Assembly: GCA_949292445.1 (NCBI GenBank)
Contig: CASEZU010000041.1
Coordinates: forward strand, 1 to 8,216
Reading direction: 5' to 3'
Length of the DNA stretch: 8,216 nt
Source of the DNA: an uncultured Spirochaetales bacterium
GTDB lineage: Bacteria; Spirochaetota; Spirochaetia; Sphaerochaetales; Sphaerochaetaceae
Position 1 is the first letter of the stretch, and the number at the start of each line of letters is the position of its first letter. The notes below the pieces were generated by a model. It saw only the letters and a list, made by a program, of their open reading frames with translations. It made no database searches and was not told the DNA's origin. A program made the translations under genes and the position numbers. Positions 1 to 7,156 of this stretch are shown here, piece by piece.

Positions 1-1423
1 GTTCAGGGCTCTCTCCGATATCCCACAGGGGCACAAGGTTGCCCTTTCTCATATCGGCAGGGGCTCAGAGGTCATCAGATACGGTGTGCCGCTGGGAGTC
101 CTGAATGAGAGCGTGGAGCCTGGAGCTCTGATCAGCGAGCATATGATCTGCCTTCCTCCTTCCCCTCCGCTCTCATCCCTCCGTCCGGGATCGGGCGGTA
201 CCATCTATCCCGATCCTCCTGAGAGAAAGACGTTTTACGGTTATGACAACGGCCCGGGAAAGTATGCCGGGACGAGGAACATACTCGCCATCGGCACAAC
301 TGTGCAGTGTACGGCCGGTGTGCTCCGCGTAGCCCTGGAGAAGATCAGGAATGAGATCCTGCCGTCTTTTCCCCATGTCGATGATGTCACGGCGCTGATA
401 CATCCTTACGGCTGCGGCGTCGCGATCAACGCCCCTGATGCCGTGATCCCGATACGGAGCGTGCGCAATCTCCTACGCAATCCCAATTTCGGCGGAGAGC
501 TGATGGTCGTTTCCCTCGGCTGCGAGAAGCTCACGCTCGACAGGCTCCTTCCTGCAAAGGACATCAATGATGAGAACACGATAGTCCTGCAGCGCTGCCA
601 TGGATTCCAGGACATGGTCGCTTCAATATGCCACATGGCGGAAAGAAAGCTGAGAAGGCTGAATGAGAGGAAGCGCACTGAACTCCCTCTGGAGAGGCTT
701 ATTATCGGGACGCAGTGCGGAGGCTCCGATGCCTTCAGCGGCATCAGCGCGAATCCGGCCATAGGAGCGGCTTTTGACATGCTTGCGGCGAACGGAGCCA
801 CCGTGATCTTCTCCGAGGTTACGGAAGTGAGGGACGGAGTGGGATTCCTCGCAGAGCGCTGCAGCAGCGATGAGACAGTGGAGAAGCTGAAGAAGGAGAT
901 AGGCTGGTACGATGAATACCTGGCGAAAGGCGGCGCCGACAGAAGTGCGAACCCGACGCCCGGCAACAAGGCTGGAGGTCTCAGCAATATAGTGGAGAAG
1001 GCGCTTGGATCGATCGCGAAGAGCGGGCACTCGCCGATTGCAGAGGTCGTCGGGCCCGGGGAGATACCGGAAAAGCATGGCCTTGTCTTTGCCGCGACTC
1101 CCGCCAGCGATATCGTCTGCGGTCCCACGCAGCTTGCTTCCGGCATCACGCTGCAGGTCTTCAGCACTGGCAGGGGAACGCCGTATTCCCTCCGCGAGGC
1201 ACCCGTTGTCAAGGTCGCGACCCACTCCGAGCTTGCCGCAATGTGGCCTGATCTCTTCGATCTGGATGCAGGAGGCATCGTGACGGGAAGGGAGAGCATA
1301 GATGAGGCGGGGCGGAGGCTTTATGACCTTATCCTCGATACCGCAGGCGGAAAGAAGAGCAAGGCTGAGAAGCTGGGGCTCTACAACGATCTCATCATTG
1401 ACAATCCTGCGCCGATAACCTGA
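1..1423 (+). CDS. garD: Galactarate dehydratase GarD (5' end outside window)
   Basis: This cytosolic enzyme dehydrates galactarate to 5-keto-4-deoxy-D-glucarate, the first step of galactarate use. The frame is open from base 2, so the gene starts upstream. About 473 residues are visible against about 523 in E. coli GarD, so roughly 50 are missing. The first visible residues (DIPQGHKVAL, then GSEVIRYG) are the end of the N-terminal SAF domain of the UxaA/GarD family. The catalytic region follows, with AGTRNILAIGTTVQC, YGCGVAINAPDAV, NFGGELMVVSLGCEKL, QCGGSDAFSGISANPA, FSEVTEVRD, DRSANPTPGNKAGGL and FSTGRGTPYS. The stretches VEKALGSIAKSG and FAATPASDIVCG match GarD better than altronate dehydratase UxaA, which diverges here. 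The C-terminus NPAPIT also resembles E. coli GarD (NPAPVT). The GTG at base 86 is internal to the SAF domain and is not a start. The gene converges on the lipoprotein gene; no other sugar-acid gene is visible. Confidence 0.93.
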   Translation, partial: FRALSDIPQGHKVALSHIGRGSEVIRYGVPLGVLNESVEPGALISEHMICLPPSPPLSSLRPGSGGTIYPDPPERKTFYGYDNGPGKYAGTRNILAIGTTVQCTAGVLRVALEKIRNEILPSFPHVDDVTALIHPYGCGVAINAPDAVIPIRSVRNLLRNPNFGGELMVVSLGCEKLTLDRLLPAKDINDENTIVLQRCHGFQDMVASICHMAERKLRRLNERKRTELPLERLIIGTQCGGSDAFSGISANPAIGAAFDMLAANGATVIFSEVTEVRDGVGFLAERCSSDETVEKLKKEIGWYDEYLAKGGADRSANPTPGNKAGGLSNIVEKALGSIAKSGHSPIAEVVGPGEIPEKHGLVFAATPASDIVCGPTQLASGITLQVFSTGRGTPYSLREAPVVKVATHSELAAMWPDLFDLDAGGIVTGRESIDEAGRRLYDLILDTAGGKKSKAEKLGLYNDLIIDNPAPIT

Positions 1424-1430
1424 GGAAAAC

Positions 1431-1494
1431 CTTCAGAAGGGCTTCCTGAATATTTCTCAGCATCAGGCCAGGAGGATCAGCTCCCGGCCTGATG
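1431..1494. terminator. Convergent intergenic hairpins, possible terminator
   Basis: Two inverted repeats fill the 76-base gap between garD and the convergent lipoprotein gene. The first (1432-1450, TTCAG with CTGAA plus weaker inner pairs) follows an A-rich stretch and precedes TATTTCT, so it could be a weak garD terminator. The second is a perfect 9-bp stem, CATCAGGCC at 1461-1469 with GGCCTGATG at 1486-1494, extended by GGAG/CTCC inside. It begins 5 bases past the minus-strand stop codon. Neither has a strong T-run. Termination in both directions is inferred from position and symmetry. Confidence 0.45.
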
Positions 1495-1499
1495 GCATA

Positions 1500-2842
1500 T
1501 CATTCGACAGTTACCTGAAGATTCCCGCCATTTACTGTACCACTGCGATCCGGAATTTTGTTTCCGTTGTATGTGTTCCCTGATATGACTACATCATAAC
1601 CTGAGAGTATGCCGCTATCTATTATCATGAGATCTTCATCAGCGGAATCAGTGATTTTGTTATCGGTAATTTCTATCGAATTATCCGTTCCTGCACCATT
1701 TCCGAACTTGATGGCGGAACTTCCAGAAGAGGAAATTTCGTTATTCCGTATGATGATGTCTCCTGAAAAATGGGCAGATCCTGAGGTCTGGATTGCAATT
1801 GCATTGTGCGCTGCTCCCGTGATCTTGCAGTTCTCAACCCTTGCACCGGAGACATTCTTGATATAGATCGTACTGGAACTGGGAACAGAGTATCCAGAGA
1901 AATCACAATCTGTGACAGCCAGATCGGAATAATATCCTGATTCACTGGCTTCTAGATGTATTGCAGGAGTATTTCCGCTTCCACTGCCATCACCCTTGAA
2001 AACGCAATTGGTGATTATAAGGTCATTGATATGATCTGTTTTCCAGCTGCCAGTACCGAATGCTATATCAATACCTTTTCCAGAACCTCTGAAGTCTATG
2101 TTCTCTATGCTGAGGTTATCAATGTCGAGATGTATCCTGTATGGCTGGCCGGTTAAGTCTTTTTCTCTCACAGGATCATAGCCATTATTGGGACCTATGC
2201 CATTGCTTACCTTGATTTCCTTGCTGAGAACAGCTCCCTCCGTTCCGATGATTCGCACACCTTCCAGATCGTAGACATAGACCAGACTTCCTGTTTCGGG
2301 AATAGTCTCTTTATCTGTAATTTCATGGCCGGCAAAATCTTCTATTCCGTCTCCCCAGCCGGTACCACCCTCATTCTTGAATATTCTTGTCCCGTTGTAT
2401 CTGGTAGGTCTCAGGTAAAGAGTATCGGAATATGTCCCAGGCGAGAGGATTACTGTTGAGCCTGATCCAATTCTGTCCAATACTGTCTGGGCGGTTTCGG
2501 GATTGACTGCGACTGTTGCAGGTATTCCAGGGGAAACAGCTTCAGCTGCATCCTTGTCAGAAATGCTCTGTATGCCGGTACTGACAGTTTCCTGGGTTTC
2601 ATCTCCGCAGATACTGCAGACTAATGTTTTTATGAGAGATGAACCGATTAGCTCATAACTTGCAACGTAATCATGTTCATGGATTTCCTCAGATGGAGAT
2701 TCCGGGATAATGACAGGTATGAGAAGAGGTCTCTGAGTACAGGAAGCGAAGAGAAGAAGACATAGTAGGAATGTTACCCCCCCCTGATGACTTTCTTCCG
2801 CAGAACTGCTGTCATATTTTGTTCTTTGGCAAAGAAATGCAT
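1500..2842 (-). CDS. Beta-helix surface lipoprotein, frame broken at a poly-G tract
   Basis: This is a predicted secreted lipoprotein of unknown substrate. Start ATG 2842-2840 has AAGGAGGG 6 bases upstream and a TATAAT promoter before it. This frame encodes a basic N-region (MTAVLRKKVIRGG from the second Met) but meets TAA at 2776-2774, right after eight G. The neighbouring frame continues with VTFLLCLLLFASC, a hydrophobic core and lipobox, and stays open to 1500. Nine (or six) G would join them into about 447 residues with the lipid-modified Cys at residue 35. After the Cys come a linker, an HEHDY...CSICGD segment (possible metal site), then AQTVLDRIGSGSTVILSPGTY and Ser/Asn/Gly-rich repeats such as DLIITNCVF, ARVENCKITG and DIIIRNNEIS, typical of right-handed parallel beta-helices. 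By eye its GC is clearly lower than its neighbours'. The unbroken alternative start at 2993 gives an acidic pre-lipobox region and is less likely. Confidence 0.7.
2777..2784 (-). repeat. Homopolymer G8 tract in signal-peptide region
   Basis: The plus strand has eight consecutive C here, so the lipoprotein mRNA has eight G. The tract lies between the basic N-region and the hydrophobic core of the signal peptide. With eight G the frame from ATG 2842 ends at the adjacent TAA. With nine or six it runs on into the lipobox. Poly-G or poly-C tracts in this position are known switches for phase-variable surface proteins in other bacteria. Switching here is inferred. Confidence 0.6.
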
Positions 2843-2848
2843 ATAATT

Positions 2849-2856
2849 CCCTCCTT
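2849..2856 (-). promoter_or_regulatory. Shine-Dalgarno site deciding the lipoprotein start
   Basis: AAGGAGGG on the minus strand lies 6 bases before ATG 2842-2840. It is a near-perfect anti-16S match at normal spacing. It supports starting the lipoprotein at 2842, in the frame that needs a G-tract length change, rather than at 2993. Confidence 0.7.
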
Positions 2857-2874
2857 GTTATTTTGTTCACAGAT

Positions 2875-2903
2875 ATTATAAGTGCTTCATAGGAAGGGTG
2901 CAA
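2875..2903 (-). promoter_or_regulatory. Sigma-70-type promoter of the lipoprotein gene
   Basis: On the minus strand, TTGCAC (2903-2898) is followed after exactly 17 bases by a perfect TATAAT (2880-2875). Transcription would start near 2868, giving a 5' UTR of about 25 bases that contains the AAGGAGGG site. The promoter lies downstream of the alternative ATG at 2993, which argues against that start. The -35 keeps only the TTG, so strength depends on the -10. Confidence 0.65.
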
Positions 2904-2994
2904 TGAATATGAATCAGTTATGGTTATCTTTGCTGGGTAAATACATTGGCTGCTGTCATCGTGATTAGAACGCCTTCTGTGAATCTTTCTCATC

Positions 2995-3024
2995 TTGATT
3001 CTCCCTCATGGTTTGCAGTATCTT
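2995..3024 (+). promoter_or_regulatory. Candidate promoter of the T-box/thrS operon
   Basis: TTGATT (2995-3000) and TATCTT (3019-3024) are separated by 18 bases and match the sigma-70 consensus at 4 of 6 positions each. A start near 3031 would fall just before T-box Stem I. This is a modest match, chosen mainly for its position. It is back to back with the minus-strand lipoprotein promoter. Confidence 0.4.
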
Positions 3025-3030
3025 CTTGCT

Positions 3031-3289
3031 AACGGCTATGACGGAGACGAGTAGCTTCTGATTCCGCCTCAGAGAGGGCGTCCGCTTCGGCGGGTGAGAG
3101 ACGCCTGGGGATAGGATGTGAAAACCACTCCCGAGCTGCATGGGTGAAAGGTGACGAGTATTCCATGCCGTTCCCTGCGTTAATGGATAATGAGCGTCCC
3201 CCGTGAAAGGGGGGAAGCAAGGTGGAACCGCGGAGCCTTTGCAGCTTCGTCCTTGCAGTGATGCGGGGATGAGACTGGAAAGGCTTTTT
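3031..3289 (+). promoter_or_regulatory. T-box riboswitch, threonine specifier (ACC)
   Basis: This untranslated leader senses uncharged tRNA-Thr and lets transcription continue into thrS when threonine charging is low. AAGGTGGAACCGCG at 3219-3232 is the T-box sequence (consensus AGGGTGGNACCGCG) that pairs with the tRNA acceptor end. Stem I features are AGTA at 3050-3053, AGAGAG at 3071-3076 and the distal stem GGCGTC/GACGCC (3077-3082 with 3100-3105). GAA at 3120-3122 is followed by ACC at 3124-3126 and a purine, the expected specifier layout. ACC is a Thr codon and agrees with the downstream gene. Hairpin CCCCC/GGGGG (3198-3202 with 3209-3213) fits Stem III. A terminator follows the T-box sequence. 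The specifier was assigned by position and gene identity, not by a full fold. Confidence 0.92.
3234..3289 (+). terminator. Regulatory intrinsic terminator of the T-box
   Basis: AGCCTTT at 3234-3240, directly after the T-box sequence, pairs with AAAGGCT at 3279-3285. CAG/CTG pairing continues inside the stem, and five T follow at 3285-3289. Uncharged tRNA-Thr would stabilise the competing antiterminator and allow read-through to thrS, 18 bases further on. Confidence 0.8.
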
Positions 3290-3307
3290 CCTTATAAGGA
3301 GAGGATT

Positions 3308-5044
3308 ATGTCAGACAATGAAAAGCTATCAATGATCCGGCATTCGATGGCCCATGTCATGGCTCAGGCTGTTACCGAGCTGTTTCCTGGGACGAAGATC
3401 GCTATCGGACCATCAATTGAGAATGGCTTCTACTACGACTTCGACCTTCCGAGGGCGTTGACCGATGCCGATCTTGAGACGATCACGGCAAGGATGAAGG
3501 AGATAATCGCCTCGGGCGTTCCGTTCGAGAGGAAAGAGGTCTCGAGGGAGGAGGCAAAGGCGCTTTTCAAGGACCAGCCGTACAAGCTCGAGCTCATCGA
3601 TGCCATCCCTGAGGGGGAGACTGTCTCGCTCTATACGCAGGGAACATTCACCGATCTCTGCCGCGGACCGCATGTTGAGAGCACGAAGGCGCTTCACGCC
3701 GATGCGTTCAAGCTCCTCAGCATCGCCGGTGCATACTGGCGCGGAAATGAGAAGAATCCGATGCTCACCCGTATCTACGGAACCGCATGGACAAATCCCA
3801 AGGAGCTCAGGCTCTATATGGATTACCTTGCTGACATCGAGAAGAGGGATCACAGGAAGCTCGGCAAGGAGCTCGATCTCTTCTCCCTTCATGAGGAAGC
3901 AGGTCCCGGCCTTGTGTACTGGCATCCGAGGGGAGCCAGGATAAGGCAGGCCATCGAGGATTTCTGGAGGGCCGAGCACTACAAGAACGGCTATGAGCTC
4001 GTCTACACTCCGCATGTCGGGCGCAGCTGGCTCTGGGAGACCTCGGGCCACCTCGGCTTCTACAAGGAGTCGATGTATCCGCCGATGGAGATGGACAAGT
4101 CGGATTACTACGTCAAGCCGATGAACTGCCCGTTCCATATCATGATCTACAAGAACACGAAGCACAGCTACCGCGAATTCCCGTTCCGCTGGGCTGAGCT
4201 CGGGACTGTCTACAGATATGAGAAGGCGGGAGCTCTCCATGGCCTGATGAGGGTCAGGGGCTTCACGCAGGATGATGCGCACCTTTTCGTCACTCCCGAG
4301 CAGATGGATGATGAGATAATCGAGGTCCTGCGCTTCTCGATGTTCATGCTCCATTCCTTCGGCTTCCAGGATATCCACGCGTATATCTCGACACGTCCGG
4401 AGCACTCAGTCGGCGATCCGGAGAAGTGGGAGGCTGCCACTGCGGCTCTCAAGAAGGCTGTTGAGAAGGAAGGACTCAAGTACGACATCGATGAAGGCGG
4501 CGGAGCTTTCTATGGTCCGAAGATCGACCTCAAGGTCAAGGATGCGATCGGAAGGGAATGGCAGCTTTCGACTGTGCAGTTCGATTTCAACCTCCCCGAG
4601 CGCTTCGATCTCACATTTGTCGACAAGGACGGCACGGAGAAGAGGCCTTATATGATTCACCGTGCGCTTCTGGGATCGCTGGAGCGTTTCTTCGGTGTGC
4701 TCATCGAGCACTATGCCGGAGCATTCCCGCCATGGCTTTCGCCTGATCAGATCGCAATCATCCCTGTCGGCGAGACAGCCTTTGATTACTGCAATGAGCT
4801 CGAGAAGAGACTCCGCGGCGAGGGCTTCAGGGTCGTTACAGACCTTTCCGCTGACAGGATGAACGCCAAGATCCGCAATGCCCAGAAGATGAAGACGCCG
4901 TATATGCTGATCATCGGCGAGAAGGAAATGGCAGAGGACCTTGTCTCAGTCCGTTACCGCGGAGGAAAGCAGGTTAATGGTGTCAGGACCGCCGATTTCA
5001 TTGCTGAGGTGCATAAGGTGATCGACAGCAAGGAGCAGATCTGA
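3308..5044 (+). CDS. thrS: Threonyl-tRNA synthetase, lacking the TGS domain
   Basis: This cytosolic class II aminoacyl-tRNA synthetase charges tRNA-Thr and hydrolyses mischarged Ser-tRNA-Thr. ATG 3308 was chosen because AAGGAGAGG (3296-3304) precedes it; upstream in-frame codons are T-box RNA. The protein has 578 residues against 642 in E. coli. It begins directly in the editing domain (HSMAH, H12 and H16; CRGPH, C118 and H122) and lacks the usual N-terminal TGS domain. The catalytic core has motif 2 around residues 297-320 (TVYRYEKAGALHGLMRVRG), zinc ligands C274 (NCPFH), H325 (DDAH) and H451 (MIHRALLGSLERF), and motif 3 in the last of these. The C-terminal anticodon-binding domain starts near residue 480 and includes YMLIIGEKE. 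All catalytic and editing residues I could place are present, so it should be active. It heads the operon; the peptidase start follows its stop by 2 bases. Confidence 0.97.
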   Translation: MSDNEKLSMIRHSMAHVMAQAVTELFPGTKIAIGPSIENGFYYDFDLPRALTDADLETITARMKEIIASGVPFERKEVSREEAKALFKDQPYKLELIDAIPEGETVSLYTQGTFTDLCRGPHVESTKALHADAFKLLSIAGAYWRGNEKNPMLTRIYGTAWTNPKELRLYMDYLADIEKRDHRKLGKELDLFSLHEEAGPGLVYWHPRGARIRQAIEDFWRAEHYKNGYELVYTPHVGRSWLWETSGHLGFYKESMYPPMEMDKSDYYVKPMNCPFHIMIYKNTKHSYREFPFRWAELGTVYRYEKAGALHGLMRVRGFTQDDAHLFVTPEQMDDEIIEVLRFSMFMLHSFGFQDIHAYISTRPEHSVGDPEKWEAATAALKKAVEKEGLKYDIDEGGGAFYGPKIDLKVKDAIGREWQLSTVQFDFNLPERFDLTFVDKDGTEKRPYMIHRALLGSLERFFGVLIEHYAGAFPPWLSPDQIAIIPVGETAFDYCNELEKRLRGEGFRVVTDLSADRMNAKIRNAQKMKTPYMLIIGEKEMAEDLVSVRYRGGKQVNGVRTADFIAEVHKVIDSKEQI

Positions 5045-5046
5045 GC

Positions 5047-6543
5047 ATGAAGCATGAGAGCGCTGCTGCCAGACTGAGAAGACTGGACGGGGAGATCGTG
5101 ATGCTCTCCCACATCCAGGCCGCCCTTGAGTGGGATCTCGAGACAGGGATGCCTGCTGGCGGCGAGGAAGGAAGGGCAGCAGAGCTTTCATATCTTTCTC
5201 GGCTGATCCATGAAAAGGCCGTCTCCCATGAGATGGCCGATACTCTCTCCGCTTTGGATGGAGAGGGGCTGGATGATGCCGATGCCGCGATTCTGCGCAT
5301 CAGGAAGAAGGAGTATCTCGAGGCCGTTTCCGTTCCGCCGGAGCTGGTGGAGAACCTTGCTCTGGAGAAGGGCAGGGCACATGGTGCATGGCTGAGAGCA
5401 AGGGAAAGCGGGGACTGGAACATATTCCGTCCCAGCCTTGAGCGCCTTGTGGCTCTTACTGAAGAGAAAGCTGCGGCCATGTACGGTGACAGAGCCCCGT
5501 ATGATACCCTTCTCTCTCATTATGAGGACGGGATGTCCGCTGCCATCCTTGATCCTGTTTTCATGGAAACCGGCAGGGCAATCCACCGCCTTCTTGATGA
5601 GCTTTCCGGGGTGAGAGCGGATGATTCGTTCCTCCATGCCGGTTATGACAGGGGGGCGATGGAGGCTTTCTGCCGCCGCGTCATCACAATGATGGGTTTC
5701 GACTGGCACCGCGGGGCGATGGGCATTTCCGCTCATCCTTTCACGACAGTACTCGGCCCTGATGATGTGAGGATAACGGAAAGATTCACCGATGAAGGCC
5801 TTTTTGATCCCATTGGCTCTGCAGTGCATGAGGCGGGGCATGCCCTTTATGAGATGCATGCATCCCTCAATCCTGCCATACGCGGCACCTCCGCAGGCAG
5901 CGGGGTATCGATGGGGATCCACGAGTCGCAGTCCCGTTTCTGGGAGAACATGATCGGGCGCAGTCCTGCGTTCTGGGAAGGCATGTATCCTGTACTTCTT
6001 GAGTATTTCCCGCAGCTTTCGGATATAACTGCAGAAAAGTTCGTGAAGGCCATCAACGCTTTCCGCCCCAGCGCCATCAGGGTAAATGCCGATGAGCTGA
6101 CCTATACGCTCCATATCATCGTGAGATACGAGGCTGAGAAGGCGATGTTCTCCCATTCCGTGCCGTTCGGAGAGCTGCCGTCATACTGGAATGAGCTCTC
6201 TGAGAAAATACTGATGTACCGGCCCGCGGATGATCGGGAGGGAATCCTGCAGGATTGCCATTGGGCCGGCGGTGACTTCGGCTACTTCCCGTCGTATGCG
6301 GTGGGAAATATCTATGCCTCATCATTCTTCGCAGCGATGCGCGCCGAGCTCGGCGGAGAACTGGACAGGGCTCTCAGATCATGTGATTACACTGTGATAA
6401 CGGAGTGGCAGGACAGGAATATCTGGCACTGCGGCGGAATATATGAGCCGTCGGAGCTTGTGCGGCGTGTCACCGGAGGCGGTCTTGATTCCGCCTGTTT
6501 CATAAACTACCTTGAAAGCCGGTTCAAGGGGCTGTACCTTTGA
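5047..6543 (+). CDS. M32-family metallocarboxypeptidase (carboxypeptidase Taq type)
   Basis: This cytosolic zinc carboxypeptidase of about 498 residues, normal for M32, trims C-terminal amino acids from peptides. Visible family motifs, in order, are HPF (230-232), DVRITERF (240-247), the zinc motif HEAGH (261-265, preceded by AV), HESQSRFWEN (292-301, with E293 as third zinc ligand), IRVNADELTY (344-353) and LQDCHWAGGDFGYFPSYAVGN (401-421). No signal peptide is seen. ATG 5047 lies 2 bases after the thrS stop; AAGGAG at 5030-5035, inside the end of thrS, is 11 bases away, a slightly long spacing consistent with translational coupling. No promoter or terminator separates it from thrS, so it is probably induced by threonine starvation through the T-box. 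Its natural substrates cannot be read from sequence. Confidence 0.94.
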   Translation: MKHESAAARLRRLDGEIVMLSHIQAALEWDLETGMPAGGEEGRAAELSYLSRLIHEKAVSHEMADTLSALDGEGLDDADAAILRIRKKEYLEAVSVPPELVENLALEKGRAHGAWLRARESGDWNIFRPSLERLVALTEEKAAAMYGDRAPYDTLLSHYEDGMSAAILDPVFMETGRAIHRLLDELSGVRADDSFLHAGYDRGAMEAFCRRVITMMGFDWHRGAMGISAHPFTTVLGPDDVRITERFTDEGLFDPIGSAVHEAGHALYEMHASLNPAIRGTSAGSGVSMGIHESQSRFWENMIGRSPAFWEGMYPVLLEYFPQLSDITAEKFVKAINAFRPSAIRVNADELTYTLHIIVRYEAEKAMFSHSVPFGELPSYWNELSEKILMYRPADDREGILQDCHWAGGDFGYFPSYAVGNIYASSFFAAMRAELGGELDRALRSCDYTVITEWQDRNIWHCGGIYEPSELVRRVTGGGLDSACFINYLESRFKGLYL

Positions 6544-6559
6544 ATCGAGGAGATGGAAA

Positions 6560-7156
6560 ATGAACGTTCCAAACAGACTAACGGTTCTCAGGCTGATCAT
6601 GGTGCCTGTGTTCTTCATATCCTATTCGATATCGCTCCTGTCATTCCCGTCCGCCCATGTGGTGTCGGCGGTGATGATGTTCATATGCTATGCCGTGGCT
6701 GAGCTTTCAGATCTTCTCGATGGAAAAATCGCGAGAAAATACAATCTTGTGACTGACCTGGGGAAGGTGATGGATCCTTTTGCGGATACGCTTTCCCATC
6801 TGACGTTCTTTGTCTGCTTCATGTCGCGCGGCATCATGCCTGTGTGGGCTTTCATAATCATCATGTGGAGGGAGTTCTCCATACTCTTCATGCGCATGCT
6901 GATGATGCGCGCCGGCAAGGCGATGCCCGCCAACATCTGGGGCAAGAGCAAGACCGTTCTCTATGCTGTCGCGTCAATTTTCTCGATTGTCTACATCGTC
7001 GTCTCGGCGTTCGTGGCTCCGGGGAGCTGGAACGGTACCTATGAGACGGTGCTTTATGTGCTTTTCTCGCTTTCTGCCGCGGCTTCGCTCCTCAGTTTCG
7101 TCACATATCTCTATGCCGTGCTCAAGTCAGGCGCGCTCAGCGGAATGACAAGATGA
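6560..7156 (+). CDS. pgsA: CDP-alcohol phosphatidyltransferase, PgsA-like
   Basis: This integral membrane enzyme of 198 residues probably makes phosphatidylglycerophosphate from CDP-diacylglycerol and glycerol-3-phosphate. ATG 6560 has GAGGAG at 6547-6552, 7 bases upstream. Codons upstream in the same frame overlap the peptidase gene and are not needed. The signature D(x)2DG(x)2AR(x)8G(x)3D(x)3D is complete: D51, D54, G55, A58, R59, G68, D72 and D76. The N-terminus MNVPNRLTVLRLIMVP and the later WREFSILFMR plus ANIWGKSKT segments are typical of PgsA. Hydrophobic segments near residues 8-28, 35-48, 78-110, 132-152 and 162-188 fit about six membrane helices. The gap from the peptidase is 16 bases; the stop overlaps the next start (ATGA). 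Related phosphatidyltransferases with other alcohol acceptors share this signature, so the exact substrate is less sure than the family. Confidence 0.86.
   Translation: MNVPNRLTVLRLIMVPVFFISYSISLLSFPSAHVVSAVMMFICYAVAELSDLLDGKIARKYNLVTDLGKVMDPFADTLSHLTFFVCFMSRGIMPVWAFIIIMWREFSILFMRMLMMRAGKAMPANIWGKSKTVLYAVASIFSIVYIVVSAFVAPGSWNGTYETVLYVLFSLSAAASLLSFVTYLYAVLKSGALSGMTR

Noticed and set aside
406..1299. Long minus-strand open frame opposite garD
   Set aside because: It is an antisense shadow of a well-matched galactarate dehydratase and has no recognisable protein features.
2843..2993. Start of the lipoprotein gene at ATG 2993, giving an uninterrupted 497-residue protein
   Set aside because: It has a fair ribosome site (GAGGGAG) and about 72 open codons, so it is not impossible. 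However, the promoter lies inside it, the region before the hydrophobic core is acidic rather than basic, and ATG 2842 has far better signals in the frame that gives a normal lipoprotein signal peptide.
3203..3307. Longer N-terminus for ThrS from base 3203
   Set aside because: These bases are the T-box sequence and its terminator. ATG 3308 has a good ribosome site and begins where the editing domain begins.
3413..4405. Long minus-strand open frame opposite thrS
   Set aside because: It is an antisense shadow of thrS. The plus-strand reading carries all synthetase motifs.
6512..6559. Upstream extension of the PgsA-like protein
   Set aside because: It overlaps the end of the peptidase gene. 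ATG 6560 has GAGGAG at good spacing and gives the conserved MNVPNRLT start.
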